A stretch of 38,357 nt of DNA from Chara braunii (GCA_003427395.1 BFEA01000244.1:1441675-1480031), one strand, 5' to 3'. Counted from the first letter of the stretch, positions 1 to 11,258 are shown. A program made the numbers and translations. The notes: generated by a model from the letters alone, not told the origin.

Positions 1-37
<37 letters not shown>
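1..37. repeat. (CT)n microsatellite at the window edge
   Basis: An uninterrupted CT dinucleotide run that begins at the first base, so its true length is unknown. Similar CT/GA tracts occur near 11.3 and 11.5 kb. Confidence 0.97.
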
Positions 38-41
<4 letters not shown>

Positions 42-78
42 AATCAATCAATGAATTTGATCGATTGATTGATTGATT
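42..78. repeat. AATC/GATT inverted simple repeat
   Basis: AATCAATCAAT at 42-52 is the reverse complement of ATTGATTGATT at 64-74 (or 68-78), so the stretch can fold into an 11-bp stem with a short loop. It is built from a tetranucleotide repeat in opposite orientations directly beside the CT run. No function can be inferred. Confidence 0.8.
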
Positions 79-217
79 TTTTATTTTTCCCGGTAAATGG
101 TACGTAATGGCTAAACGAACATGCATGCAGACGGGAGGAGGGGAAGGTTGGAGTATGCATCATAATACACGTTAGGTTAGCATCTAATTTTGCTACCTGT
201 ATATTCGTTGTTTTTTC

Positions 218-1348
218 ATGGTGGTCTCCACAGACGGACATGCATCTGCTGTATTCGGCGATCACCTTGCCGATGCTCTCACGGAAGAGAAATGCCTTGA
301 GGAATGCCGTGAACGATACGAGTATACCGCGGCTTTGGAGATTCATGAGAAGGATGAGTGTAAGCGTCGGTCTTGGTATAAAGTGTCCTACGGTGTTCGA
401 GGTAAGGTTCCAAACGATTCCGTGTTGAAGAGACAATGTAGCCGCTACATGACAGACAATGAAGACTTTCGGTGGACCCAGGACGAGTTGCTCATGATGT
501 TGAAGAAGAAGGAGGTGGAACTGGCTGCACTCAGGAGTGCGTTTGGAAAAATTGAATTGAATGCACAATCAATGGTTAAAAGTTTCCTTGAAAAGAAACA
601 AAGTGAAGAGGTGAGAGATTTTTTTTTGTCCGGTAATGTGGAGGTGAGGAAGGAGGATGATGTTGGCGAGGACATCGACAAACAATTTAGGCATTTAATG
701 CAATCCAGCATTACAAATGGGTTGCTTGACCAAGTTGTTGAGCTTAGTGGTAGAATTGATCCGCATGTGTGGCAAGAGTGTGAGACTTTGCGTCTACGAT
801 GTGAAGCAGCCAAGAGTGGGATCAGAAAATTGTTGTCGGCGGGTGGCTTGCCATCTATTGATCCTTCTTTTGCATCGGAAATGTTTGAGCTTTCATTAGT
901 TGAAACTTTGGAAGAGTTTCCAAAAAACTCTTTGATTGTTATGTTGGAATCATTAAGAAAAGTTGGTTTAGAGCTTGCACATAGAAATGCATTCTTGGAG
1001 GTGCAGAATACAATGAGGTTTCCGGTTAGCGACAATCTATTGAGGGCGGTGGTTGTTAGTCTCGGACAGTTGTACAAAGAGACGAGGGAAGAGTTATTAG
1101 ACGTTATGTTTAGGGAGCATTTCTGGGATCGATGCTATCAGGGACTGACGCATGGCCTGATGACGAATTGTAAGGAACAATCGTACACCCTCAAAATTTT
1201 ATTAGCAAATGTTATTAGTGTTCATTCCCCAGTACGGTTTATGACGGATATGGAGCATGTGAAAAGAGAATTGAATGCTCTCGCGAGCATAAATAAACAA
1301 ATGAGAGCAAATTACATGAGGTGGTGCTCGCATTGGTTCAAGCTCTGA
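218..1348 (+). CDS. uncharacterised 376-aa protein
   Basis: I do not recognise this protein. It is one of the longest unbroken reading frames in the window: 376 codons from an ATG preceded by a T-rich stretch, ending in TGA. The product is charged and appears mostly helical, with a Lys/Glu-rich stretch around residues 88-130 that could form a coiled coil. It has no signal peptide or membrane segment, and I see no catalytic motif. In another frame just past the stop (1357-1407) there is a Cys-x2-Cys-x4-Cys-His pattern followed by basic residues, so the annotated end may be a frameshift that removed a metal-binding tail. All other large frames nearby are antisense shadows of it. It lies upstream of the proposed Helitron 5' end, so it is either a host gene, an exon of one, or an unrecognised transposon gene. 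The frame is solid; the function is unknown. Confidence 0.5.
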   Translation: MVVSTDGHASAVFGDHLADALTEEKCLEECRERYEYTAALEIHEKDECKRRSWYKVSYGVRGKVPNDSVLKRQCSRYMTDNEDFRWTQDELLMMLKKKEVELAALRSAFGKIELNAQSMVKSFLEKKQSEEVRDFFLSGNVEVRKEDDVGEDIDKQFRHLMQSSITNGLLDQVVELSGRIDPHVWQECETLRLRCEAAKSGIRKLLSAGGLPSIDPSFASEMFELSLVETLEEFPKNSLIVMLESLRKVGLELAHRNAFLEVQNTMRFPVSDNLLRAVVVSLGQLYKETREELLDVMFREHFWDRCYQGLTHGLMTNCKEQSYTLKILLANVISVHSPVRFMTDMEHVKRELNALASINKQMRANYMRWCSHWFKL

Positions 1349-1553
1349 GGCGTCCATGTCCACACTGTGGCTCTACCTGCCATTTCCGAAGGGGGACAAA
1401 AGAAACATAAATGATTTGACGGTTGTTAGACCTAGGTGTGACAACACAACAAACCTTTATCCTGAAGGAGATGTCGTTGTTGATGAGCGCGAGGCGTTCA
1501 CAATAGAAGAAAGGAGGATGCAACTTTGTCGACAGGATGATGTAGATGAATAA
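1349..1553 (+). other. possible continuation of the 218-1348 gene in shifted frames
   Basis: After the TGA of the preceding ORF, the frame starting at 1357 reads Cys-Pro-His-Cys-Gly-Ser-Thr-Cys-His-Phe-Arg-Arg before a TAA near 1410. A third frame is open from 1356 to 1553 with an acidic C-terminus. Either may be the original tail of the upstream protein after indels or through an unrecognised intron. The evidence is only the Cys/His spacing and the adjacency. Confidence 0.25.
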
Positions 1554-3375
1554 TGCGATTTGTGTTTATCGTTGAATATGCAGTGAGTTGTATTGGAGTG
1601 AGAAAATTGGAAGCGGGAGCAGCTAGAGTCGGAGGGAGAACGAGGAGTTGGACTGGGATGGCGTGAGGAACGCGTGGTTTGAAAATTTTTTCATTTCATT
1701 AATGATGATAACATTTGAAAGGGTTTTATGATAAGACGCTTGAATTTTATATTTTTTCTCTCTTATTTAAGTCATCTCTCTGTTTTTTTTTTTTTTTTTT
1801 TTTTTTGCATTTATTTTTTTTGACAACTATTCTTTGCATTGGAAAAAAATGTTGTTGTTGTATACAAATAAAGGTTGCCTTAGTCGTTTGTTGGTATGTG
1901 ATCTCGTGTTGTACATGTTCATGGTTATGGAGATGATATTAATGTTTAGTTGCTAACTTTTGTCAAATTTTGTTTTTCAATATTGTATGGTCTTTTGTGT
2001 TCATTCTCATATTGTTCTACTTGTTCTTGAAAAACAACCAGGTGAGTATTCCTCAAAATATAGACAAAATATAATATAATATTCAAAAGCGGTTAAGATG
2101 AGTAAGAAGTTTAGAAATAAGAAAAAAAAGTAGGCATAAAGGTTGTGTGATGTCATAATGTAAATGAATAATTAGAAAGGAAGAGTTTTGATAGTAAATA
2201 AAAAAACAACAATAAATTTAGGTCGTCTCTCAGTAAACGGTATCGAAGGAAAGAAAAAAAATGCTCGAGAATAAACAAGGTACGTGTGACTGTTCTACAT
2301 GAAGCAAAATATTATTGGGAGGGTCGGGTCACATTATGTATTTCGAATGAATATTGCAGAAGGAACCAGTCCGATAAGAAGGAATAACGCTGACAATAAA
2401 CGTAGTATTTTTCCCAAGGCACCCCTGCTATCCCGAATGACCTCCTCTCGCCTTGACCCGTTCCAAGAAATCCTGTTCTCTACGCCCTTTGCTCCTATCT
2501 CATCAAAGTCGCCCAAGCAAAAGAGGAGAAGAAAGGTGATGCCACCAACGGTTTGTCCGACCTCGATGGCTAGGAATGACTCTTCCTGCAACCACGACCT
2601 TCGAGGCTGGCTGGGGAGAGGTGCGGCACGCCACATAGACCCATTTATGGGGATGGTGCAATGTTGTTGAGGTGGAGCCAACACCTACTTCTGAGATCTG
2701 AGCCTCGTGCTCAGGCGAGGAGAATGGGTACTACGGACTACTTCTTAGCGATCGGGGCTCGGAAAGGTCGGCGAATACATTTTACCTTCTTCAAATCTTT
2801 TGTGGACGGATGACAGACTTAGGATACCTAAGGCTGGTCGCAAGTAGGAGCCGCCTCGATTAATGTGGATTGGAGCCAAAAGAAGTTCTGATCCCAGTGA
2901 CAAATTTATTCGAACAGGAAAGTAAGCCCTGCCAAAGAATGACAAAGGGCAAACGTGGACAAACGAGGTATGTATGACTCTATCACATGGGGCCCTTAAA
3001 AGACTAAGGGGCGTATAGGATCACAAATCGAACATAAGAACCGAATAAGGCATAGCAACAATATAAGAGGCGCCTTAATTAACCTCAATAGAAGTCCAAA
3101 AAAATTATGGTCCCGATTAAACATTTGCACAAACATGAAAGTGGACCTATGCATCTATATTTGCACGAACAAAGAAATTTCGATCTCAATTAACATTGAT
3201 TAACCTCGATAATCGCGCTTAAAAAAAATAAAATATGAACTGACTCCTTATTTTCTTTGATCTTCTATGCTTCGTATTTCAATTGCGTTTTATGTGTTGC
3301 ACTACGTCTTCTTTGTTTTTTTTGTCTTTTTTTTTTCCTATTTGATACTATATTACTCTTCTTCATATAATTACA
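1554..3375. other. AT-rich region without recognisable genes
   Basis: About 1.8 kb with homopolymer runs (a long T run near 1780-1806) and several A-rich stretches. The 123-aa frame at 2299-2670 and its antisense partner have no recognisable motif or family resemblance, and codon usage does not separate them from chance. I see no RNA gene, terminal repeat or pol fragment here. Confidence 0.6.
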
Positions 3376-3400
3376 TCTATATATAGATATTTTGAGGTGT
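3376..3400 (+). other. candidate Helitron 5' terminus
   Basis: An A at 3375 is followed by TCTATATATAGATATTTT, resembling the TC-plus-AT-rich starts of plant Helitrons. It contains a short palindrome around TATATA. No second copy is available in the window to confirm the boundary, and TC is a weak signal alone. Confidence 0.3.
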
Positions 3401-3480
3401 ATTTTTTTCGTTGCGCGCCGAAATATGCATCTTATTCGTCCTACTTGTTGTGACGTGCCCATGTACAAAGACGTACGTAC

Positions 3481-4980
3481 GTGCCCATTAATATGGCAGA
3501 GGACCAAGGTCCACATGACGATTCAACCAACAGTAATTTATCCACCGTTCCAACCTTCTCTTTACTTGTTGATAGGTCCTTGCATGTTTTGTGGAAGCGT
3601 CGCAAACGCCTTCGCCGTTGTGGAAGGGCTGTCAAGGATCCTTTGGTGCCTTCGCCGATAATATCAGAGTGTACTTGGTGTCCTTACGTTGTTCCAGGTC
3701 AAGTCGGTTTGTCGTCGTTTAACCGCCCTTCTTCCTCATCCAACCATGGATTGGGATTGCGTATAGGTTCGGATTTTACTCTCGGTTGCTCTGCGAGTGA
3801 GACAATGATGTCATCGCAACACGAACACCGCAAACGAGAACCACCAGTTTTCCAAAGTCGTCGAACGCGAAGGTCTTTATAACAGGCGGTAGGTGTTGTA
3901 GGTGAGGGGATTGCTCCCAAGAGAGATAAACAACCGATGGTAACTTAAGATGATGGTCCTGATTGTTCTCCCGAAGAACAATATAGTGATAGGTCTCTAT
4001 CTTTTCGACATGCGATTCCATTGATGAATGATTTCTCAAGTCCTGTGTTTTTTAAAAGAACAAATCAAGAAAATATTAATGTTCGTACATATCGCATTAG
4101 TTCTCATGAAAATTTTTCTATGACCTTGCAAAATTAACGTCCGCTTAAAATTCGTACGGATGTTGCAATAAATGCAGATTCCGTTTCGATGGTTGAAAAA
4201 TCGGTTTTACTCGATGATTTTCCCTTGCACTCGACACATGTGCACAATTGTTCATCGTCGACATTGACTGTCAATGTCCAACAAAAATGTGTGGAGAGCA
4301 ACCTTTCTCCCACTTTGACAAATGTTCATGCACATCCATCTTTTGGTGTCACGACCCAACCGAATTCGCCGAACACATTGATTAGAAAGTTTTTAGGATC
4401 TCATAATCGACGAAGAAGATTATTATTATGGAAGCCGATTCGTTCAAGGCGCAACAGACGGTACCGTATGTTGTTGATTTGACGACTGCGTGCCAATAAA
4501 GCCGTGCGTCGTTTGAAACTTGGATCATTATCGTCAATGCCTCACTGTGTGTTATCGGGCTATGATGGAAGTGCAATAGTTGTTGAAAGTACTGTACAGG
4601 CTGGTGGAGGAACTGAACGAGTCGATAGAATGAATGCGAATGAATCATATTCTAAGTTACTTAAGATTTCAAAATGAAGGAAAAGTCAAGGAAGACGATC
4701 AAACTTTCATGTTAAACGTATGCGTGCATTGGGAGATGCGTTAAGAATCATAGGAGGAAATAAGATGTGCGTGCTCATAGAGATTTTGTGCGTGGTGTGA
4801 GACAAAGTTTGTTCGTTGTGAACATCCTTCGAGAATTCGAGTGAGTGTCTCTGCGTAATCGAGGAGTGAATCTTCTCCTGGTAGACAATCGTGGAGTCAA
4901 TCTTCTCGGGCGAGGCACTCGTGGAGTTGTGATCGCGAGCGAGACAATCGCATAATCCATCCGTGAGAAATTGAAATTCA
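3481..4980 (+). pseudogene. N-terminal part of RepHel, poorly conserved
   Basis: From the ATG at 3481 the same frame runs to 4800 with only six stops (near 3880, 3946, 4135, 4480, 4675 and 4798), more open than chance would give, so I read it as the decayed N-terminus of the downstream RepHel. It has basic clusters (RRRR near 4409-4420, RSRRNRR near 4441-4461). Between about 4830 and 4960 the DNA repeats a short unit containing ATCGTGGAGT-like steps. The true start codon could lie anywhere in this stretch. Confidence 0.5.
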
Positions 4981-6276
4981 ATGAACAATCGTGAAGACCG
5001 TGAGTCAAATAGTCGCGAGGAAGAAATGAATGATTTGCATGATGTTCCGACTCCTGATCTGAATGCACTCCCATTGGCACCCATGACAACAACGTATGCG
5101 GCGGTTGAGAACACCGTAGCGATTCTTGGGAATGCTAACACTGTTGAACCGTTCGGCATTGACGGTCGAGATCTGTGTAAGCGTTGTGGTGCTAAATTGT
5201 GGGATCATGAAAGAAAATGGACAAAGATGTGTTGTCAAAAAGGTACAAAACGTTTTCCTTTATGGAAATGACCTTGTGAAGGTTCCCCAGAGCATAAAAT
5301 TCTTTCCCTTTGGACGTCTCAAGCTTCCGACGGTCGATTCCTTCGAAGCAAGTCGAGGATAATTAATAATAATTTATCTCTTGCATCCTCGCGGTTGAAG
5401 CAGTCGAGTGATGGTGTTGGAGGATTCCAGGGCTAACTTAGGGCTCAAGGTTCAATCTTTCATCGTGTTGGTGCATTGGTTGTAGGGGAAGGGAAATGTC
5501 CTCAGTTTGCCCAACTGTACTTGCACGATCCTCAACGTTTGGACGATGCGATTGATGGAAGGGTAAATTTTCTTAACTTACCTGCACATACATCAAATGC
5601 CGAACTTGATCGAGCGAAACGCATATTGAGAAGGTTTCACGAATTACTACAACAATGTAACAATTACGTGAAGAATTTTATGACGGTTGATGACCTTCCG
5701 CTGGAAGCGTTAAATGGAAGGAAGTTGGTCATAAATCTAGACGTCATGCCTGATGAAGAACATGCAAGGGCCGTTATAACTGTCCTATGAGTTTACATGA
5801 AGTGCGTGTTTTGATGGCCGATGAACTCCTTCCTAGTGAGCTCGAGATTCATTTGCGTGCTCCTCTTCCGGGTAAGCGGCAGACCGTTGTGGTTCCGGAA
5901 TGTTCTCGAGCGCACGACTGCTTAAGGTTTGTTTTACTTTTCCTTGAGGGAATTGTTAGTTGGTCTGTCCGACGTGCCTCGAAAGTTGGATGGCCGCCAG
6001 GACTTAGTGTCAAGGAGTACTATGCATTTCACCTTCACAAGCGCGATGGTGAAATACCTTTCCTCCTTTATGCAGCACGTCTCTTCCACGAGTTTTGTTG
6101 CATGGCGTACACTAAAGTTGAATCCCTCCGCTTAAAATGTGTGAGATTCCACCAAAAAGAATTGCACTCGGAGTATTATCAAGATTTACGGGACACTGTG
6201 CAACAAAATCAATGTGGTGAGGGTGTTGGGACAAAAGTGGTTTTACCATCAACGTTCACAGGGGGACCCCGATATG

Positions 6277-7130
6277 AGTGAAAGATATTACGACAGCATG
6301 ACAATTGTGAGGCGATTCGAAAAACATGATTTTTTCATCACTATGACGTGCTGCACTAACTGACCAGAGATTAAACAAACCCTGTTGCCAGGTCAATGTC
6401 CTAACGACAGGTCGGATCTTCTTGGGCGAGTGTTCAAAGGTTATCTTGCACGGCTGATTGATGAGATAAAGAACAAATGAATATTTGGTAGAGTGACTGG
6501 AATGTTGTATGTGGTGGAGTTTCAAAAAAGGGGTCTACCACACGCACATATATTGGTTATCCTACATCCGGATGATAAAATTCGGGATGCGGATGCTGTT
6601 GACAATTTGGTGTGTGCCGAGATTCCTCCGGAAGAAGAATTGAGAGAAAGGGTAACCAAGTTCATGTTGCACGGGATTTGCGGTGCGGAGAAACGCGACG
6701 CTTCCTGTACGGAGGACAGAGAATGCACAAAAGCGTTTCCAAAAGATTTCATTTCAACAACAACATTCAAAGACGAACAAACGTAACCTTCATATAGAAG
6801 AAGAAAACCAAGTGACGGTGGTTTTACGATTGTTCAAAGTGGTGTCGTTTACGACAATCGGCGTGTGGTCCCGTATAACCTGTACTTGCTAATGAGGTTT
6901 AATTGCCCCTTAAATGTTGAATATTGTGCTAACATCGAGGCATGCAAATACGTGTATAAGTACGTGTACAAAGGGTGCAATCGTGCTATGGTTTGCGAAT
7001 AAGATAATATTGCCTCCATCGACGAGGTCAAATTGTATCAAGATATGCATGTTGTAGGTGCATGCGAAGCATGCTGGCGTCTATTTGAGTTCGACGTTGC
7101 AGAACAATGACCCACAGTCGAAAAATTGTC
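6277..7130 (+). other. Rep (HUH) nuclease domain of the Helitron
   Basis: The metal-binding HUH motif is visible as His-Ala-His at 6541-6549, inside the family signature EFQKRGLPHAHIL. The catalytic tyrosine region is KYVYKYVYKG at 6946-6975, with tyrosines at 6949, 6955, 6961 and 6967; Helitrons use two tyrosines here to cleave and join DNA ends. The conserved ACEACWR block follows near 7060. Stops at 6358 (where the family has Trp before PEI), 6478, 6784, 7000 and 7108 interrupt the domain, so no active protein can be made from this copy. Confidence 0.9.
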
Positions 7131-7590
7131 CGTGCATCTCGAAAACATGCAAAAAGTGCAATTCGAACCTGGGACTGAGCATGACGTTGTTGAAATGAAC
7201 CCCCCAAAACGAAATTGACGGCATGGATGAAATATAATTCTTTGAACGAGCGTGTTCCTAAAGAGGAGTTTCCTCTTTACACAAAAATCGTTAATACTCA
7301 TGTAGGGGATAACAAACATAAAAAGTGGAACCAAAGAAAGCGTGACCTTCATGATGGTCTCTTCGAAAAAGATATCTCGGTTGCATCACGTGAGGATCAC
7401 GGAAGGGGAACGATTCTATCTGCACGTGTTGCTAAACCATGAACATTCTCGCGGGGTGCGTTTTTTTGCCAAAATGCGTACGGTGGACGGAGACGATTTT
7501 TTTTCATTCCGATCCGTGTGTCTTCGATTGGGCCTTTTGCAAACAGACGATGCATACGATTAATGCATAGACACAACCACTTCACATTAC

Positions 7591-9332
7591 ATGTTTGAAG
7601 AAGTTCGTAAAATATTTGCTATGGTTCTTGCGTTTGGTCCGGTGAACGATCCGGTCCGTTTCTTCGGACGATATTGGGATAAAATGTGTGACGGTTTTCA
7701 GTATCACGCAGGCAATGAAATTGTTCCCTTGAACATTTTGCAATCGTTAATGTTATTCAAACTTGACCGTATTTTGTAAGAGTCTGGAAAAAACATCCAT
7801 CAATTTTGCCTTTATTATCCAACACCCGATGGGAAAATGATTGCTGAGAACATAACCAGACATTACGAGAACAAAACGGTATCTTCGATTCTAAACGACG
7901 AGTTGTTGTATGATCCGATTCAAATGCAACGCAAATATAACTCTAATTTTCGACGTCTTCGTCCACGTCAACGAGTGTTGGTGGAAAGAGTCGTTCTGGC
8001 TGTGCAAGAAAAAAAACCGTTGCGTGCTTTTGTCGATGCACCGGCTGGAACACGAAAAACTTTTTGCATTGAAACGATTTTGACAGACATCAGGTCGCGT
8101 TTTGCCATTGCACTGACCGTCGCGTCCAGTGGCATAGTGGCGACTCTTTTGACGGCGGGTCGAACGTTTTACTCACGATTTCACGCACCTTTGAAACCTG
8201 ATAACACGCGTCCCTTCTTGATTCCGAAACAAAATGATCTTGTGAGGCTTATCTGTCGTGCCGACTTGATTGTTTGGGACGATGCTCCGATGAGTAACAA
8301 GTTTCACTTGGAAATTCTTGACATTACGCTTCGGGACCTCTGTAACAATGACGAGCCATTTGGTGGAAAAATTCTACTTCTAGCTGGGGATTTTAGACAG
8401 GTTTTGCCCGTTGTGAAACACGGATCGAGGGCGCAACAAATTGATGCGTTCATGAAAATGTCTCCTTTGTGGAAACTTTTTGAGGTTCATCAACTGACCA
8501 AAAATATGTGAATCTTAAGCTTAGGGAATGATGAAATGGCACGAATGTATGCCAACTTTTTTATGCGCATTGGAAATGGTGACCATCCTCGTGTTGTTCC
8601 TAATGAACCTGCTGCGGTCAGATTGTCACGTGAGATTTGTACGGATAGACCAATTGATGAGTTGATTTCATGGATATTTGATGATGTGTCAAACCAGGTG
8701 GGGGATGCCGAGTATTTCTTGCCTTGATTAATTCTATGCCCTACTAATGACGACGCCATTCTGTTAACAAACGTGTTCTTGACGATTTTTCTCGGAGGTG
8801 CGTGACCTTTTCAGCATTGATTATCCTGATTCGGATGATACCGGGCTTGGTATTCCGCAAAAGTTTTTAAACTTTCTCGACAAATATGGCCTTTAACCTC
8901 ACAAGCTGCACTTAAAAATTGGTGCGTCTGTGATGCTTTTGCAAAATTTGTCACCGAAGCAAAGACTTTGCAACGGTACAAGGTTGATTCTCAAGAAGAT
9001 CGTTAATGATGATTTGTTGGAAGTGACAATAATGCACACGGGTAAAACAACACTGATCCCCAAGATTGATCTGACCAGCGATGGTGAGACCATGGGGTTT
9101 AAATGGTTTAGGAGGCAATTTTTCAGTCAATCTTTCTTTTGCTGTAACGATTAACAAGTCGCAAGGACAAACCGAATCGCGTGTCGGGGTTTGGCTACGC
9201 AAACTGATTTTTGCGCATGGCCAACTATACGTTGCTTTGTCGCGTGTTGGCCATCCCAACAACATCCGTGTTGCGTTGCCTGATAATTTTTTTTTAACGA
9301 AGAATATTGTATATCATGAACTTTTGGGATGA
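7591..9332 (+). other. Pif1-family helicase domain of the Helitron
   Basis: Motifs appear in order: a Walker A relic PAGTRKT at 8041-8061 (family GGTGKT), Walker B WDDAPM from 8275 (family WDEAPM), GDFRQVLPVV near 8389-8418, LTKNM just before the stop at 8509, a PTND segment near 8740, the block LKIGASVMLLQNL near 8911-8949, and the C-terminal INKSQGQT (9150) with QLYVALSRV near 9222-9250. Frames change near 8795 and 9115. The Gly-to-Arg change before the Walker lysine would impair ATP binding, and Asp for the Walker B Glu would impair hydrolysis, independently of the stops. Confidence 0.9.
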
Positions 9333-9378
9333 GTTTTTTTTTTTTTTTTTTCATCGAGCCTTGGCATTCCAAATAATT

Positions 9379-9400
9379 CAGTCATATTCTTTCTTTGCAG
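9379..9400 (+). promoter_or_regulatory. candidate splice acceptor between RepHel and the accessory ORF
   Basis: A pyrimidine-rich stretch ends in TTTCTTTGCAG at 9400, a good 3' splice site, 12 bases before an ATG (9412). It may join the accessory reading frame to an upstream exon. No matching donor can be assigned with confidence. Confidence 0.35.
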
Positions 9401-9411
9401 GCGACTCCCGA

Positions 9412-11114
9412 ATGCCACATAAGTACGACTCTCGTGTTAAGAGGAAAGCAATAAGAAATAACAATACCACTCAATATGATACGAATGTTACGTCAAAAGT
9501 TGGAGGTGAACATTCGGAGAGGTCGAAGAAAAGTAAAAATGATGAGAGGTCGGTGAATCTTGGAAGTGAACATCCTCAGGACGATCATCCTGTTCTTGGT
9601 GGACGATCATCCTGTTCTTGGTGAGGTTGAACGTCGATGTTCGCAAGGAATACCCTTAATGATGCTGAGAACATGGTTGTGGAGGGGGGTGGTGACGATT
9701 GTCTTGCCAATGGGGATGGTTCGCATAGAGGTCAGTCAGGTAGGCCTATTAACCTTACATTTGCCGATGATGAGGATGATGACGTTACAGGCGATTCAAA
9801 ACAAGACTGTGTTGAATCTACATTCAAGAGGAGAAAGAGTGTGGTGCGAAAACTAATTTTTTGGATTCCCCCGAAGTGTCGGAGCTTACCTTGGCTGATA
9901 ATCAGGTGGGACGACAACATGTTGTTGATGAAACGGGGACTCATATTATGAGAGCGCTTAATGCACTTCCTGATGATGCACTTGCATCTCTTCCGTTTTG
10001 TGCACCGTTCGCTGGACGTGCATGTGTTCATGATCCGTGTTCACAATCTCAACGCAGTGGACGCGAAAGAGATGTTTGCGGGAAATTGCGGCACATCGCA
10101 ACCACAAAATCCTCCGGGGGCTATGGTGGTGCCCGATGATAACGATGCATCCACAATCCGCACTCCGAATCCGCGCACTTAACTTGCTAGATGGTTTGAC
10201 GATGTGAAGAAGGTTGGCATCCAAAATGTCTTGACTGAGGTGCTTTTTGAAATGTTTGTCAAAAGTGCCACAGTCGTAAAAGATGGACGAATATGGGACA
10301 ACTTCCTGGAGTGGAAAAAAAACAAACTCACTCATATACGGTTGGAACGACAATTCCATCTTCCTTCAGACCCGTTGAATGTTTCGGATTTGGAGGCTTC
10401 TTCCATATTGCAATCACTTTTGACCGATGAGTTCGTGACTCTCTCTAATGAGGAAATTACTAGGATGACATTAGATTTGCCACATTGTCCGACAGAAGGG
10501 ACCACTAACCCTTTCACTGATATGCACGGATACAGCAGCTTCTCAAAAGGATTCCTCCCGTGGTTGCTTCTTCCACTCCTCATTCTGCTCCGATCCGTAG
10601 ACTCCCCCTTCAAGCAACATCTCCTCCAAATTTTCAACGTCTTGCAGATTATGCTTCACCCTCCAATATGTCAACGCCGATTGTCACTACTTCTGTTATT
10701 GTTTCTGCTTTGCCAGCCGCTACGCCTACTCCGTCTCCTGTCAATTGTGTTGTGACCGCTCATACGTCATCAAGAGATCACCTGCAGGTCCATACAGGAC
10801 CATTGGAACAACAAAGTTGTTCTAATTCTAACATTACCATGTATGACTCTGTTAAATCTATTGGTCCAAAAAATATACTTGTGCACCTGTCTTATCTTGA
10901 CAGTTCTCACAAGGTGCAAGATATTGTGGAAGCAGCAACGAAATTGAATACGAGTATGAACACTTGGAGATATGTGGATGCTGTAATTCATCTCGATTAC
11001 AATCGACAAAGACAGGCTCGATTCGAAACTTTCGAGGAGTATCATCGCAAAGCGTTGCAACGAGTTTCTGTTCGTGAGCTATTACAAGAGTATCGTTCCA
11101 GTGAAGGAAGTTGA
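9412..11114 (+). pseudogene. Helitron-carried accessory ORF of unknown function, broken
   Basis: I do not recognise this protein. It lies between the helicase and the Helitron 3' end on the same strand. The reading changes frame several times: 9412-9624, 9637-9860, 9861 to about 10010, about 10010-10545 with a stop at 10180, then 10530-11114. The pieces compose a plausible single protein of about 560 residues: a basic N-terminus rich in Lys and Arg, an acidic stretch around 9760-9790, a central segment with several aromatic residues (WFDDVKKVG near 10192), a Pro/Ser/Thr-rich linker (about 10560-10760) and a C-terminal charged segment with likely helices. A 22-bp tandem duplication near 9600 accounts for one frameshift. 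It may be a Helitron accessory gene or a captured host gene. Confidence 0.4.
9579..9622 (+). repeat. exact 22-bp tandem duplication
   Basis: The 22 bases at 9579-9600 are repeated without mismatch at 9601-9622. Because 22 is not a multiple of three, the duplication shifts the accessory reading frame. Perfect identity suggests a recent replication slip. Confidence 0.95.
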
Positions 11115-11258
11115 TTGGTCTTATTAGAGAGATAGGAAGACAAAGATGTTGATTGGGCGGTTGTCCGGACGTTGCCTTAATGACAAATCTTTATTCAGTA
11201 ACGTAATTGCCCCTACAAGAGAGATGGGAAGGGAAAGACAAATAAATAAGGGGGGAAG

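Larger units (their letters stand above)
3481..9332 (+). pseudogene. RepHel: Helitron replication initiator-helicase, inactivated
   Basis: This encoded the roughly 1,900-residue Rep-helicase that nicks, unwinds and transfers Helitron DNA by rolling-circle replication. Most of it reads in one frame, with excursions at about 5787-6275, 7205-7340, 8795-9115 and 9110-9332. In order: a poorly conserved N-terminus with an Arg-rich segment (3481-4800); a Cys-pair region (CKRCGAKLW at 5176 on, MCC near 5226); the Helitron N domain (about 5460-6275, ending FTGGPRY); the Rep nuclease (about 6280-7130); a linker (7215-7780); and a Pif1 helicase (7900-9332). In-frame stops include 4480, 4675, 6358, 6478, 6784, 7000, 7108, 7561, 7777, 8509, 8725 and 8893. 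Several fall exactly on conserved Arg or Trp codons, such as the Arg expected after LTKNM at 8509. Helicase motif I is also damaged. The identification is firm; the start is uncertain because the N-terminus is not conserved. Confidence 0.9.

Noticed and set aside
445-1077. 210-aa antisense ORF opposite the 218-1348 gene
   Set aside because: It is a shadow on the opposite strand of a longer, better-composed frame, Ser-rich as expected from complementing Glu/Lys codons.
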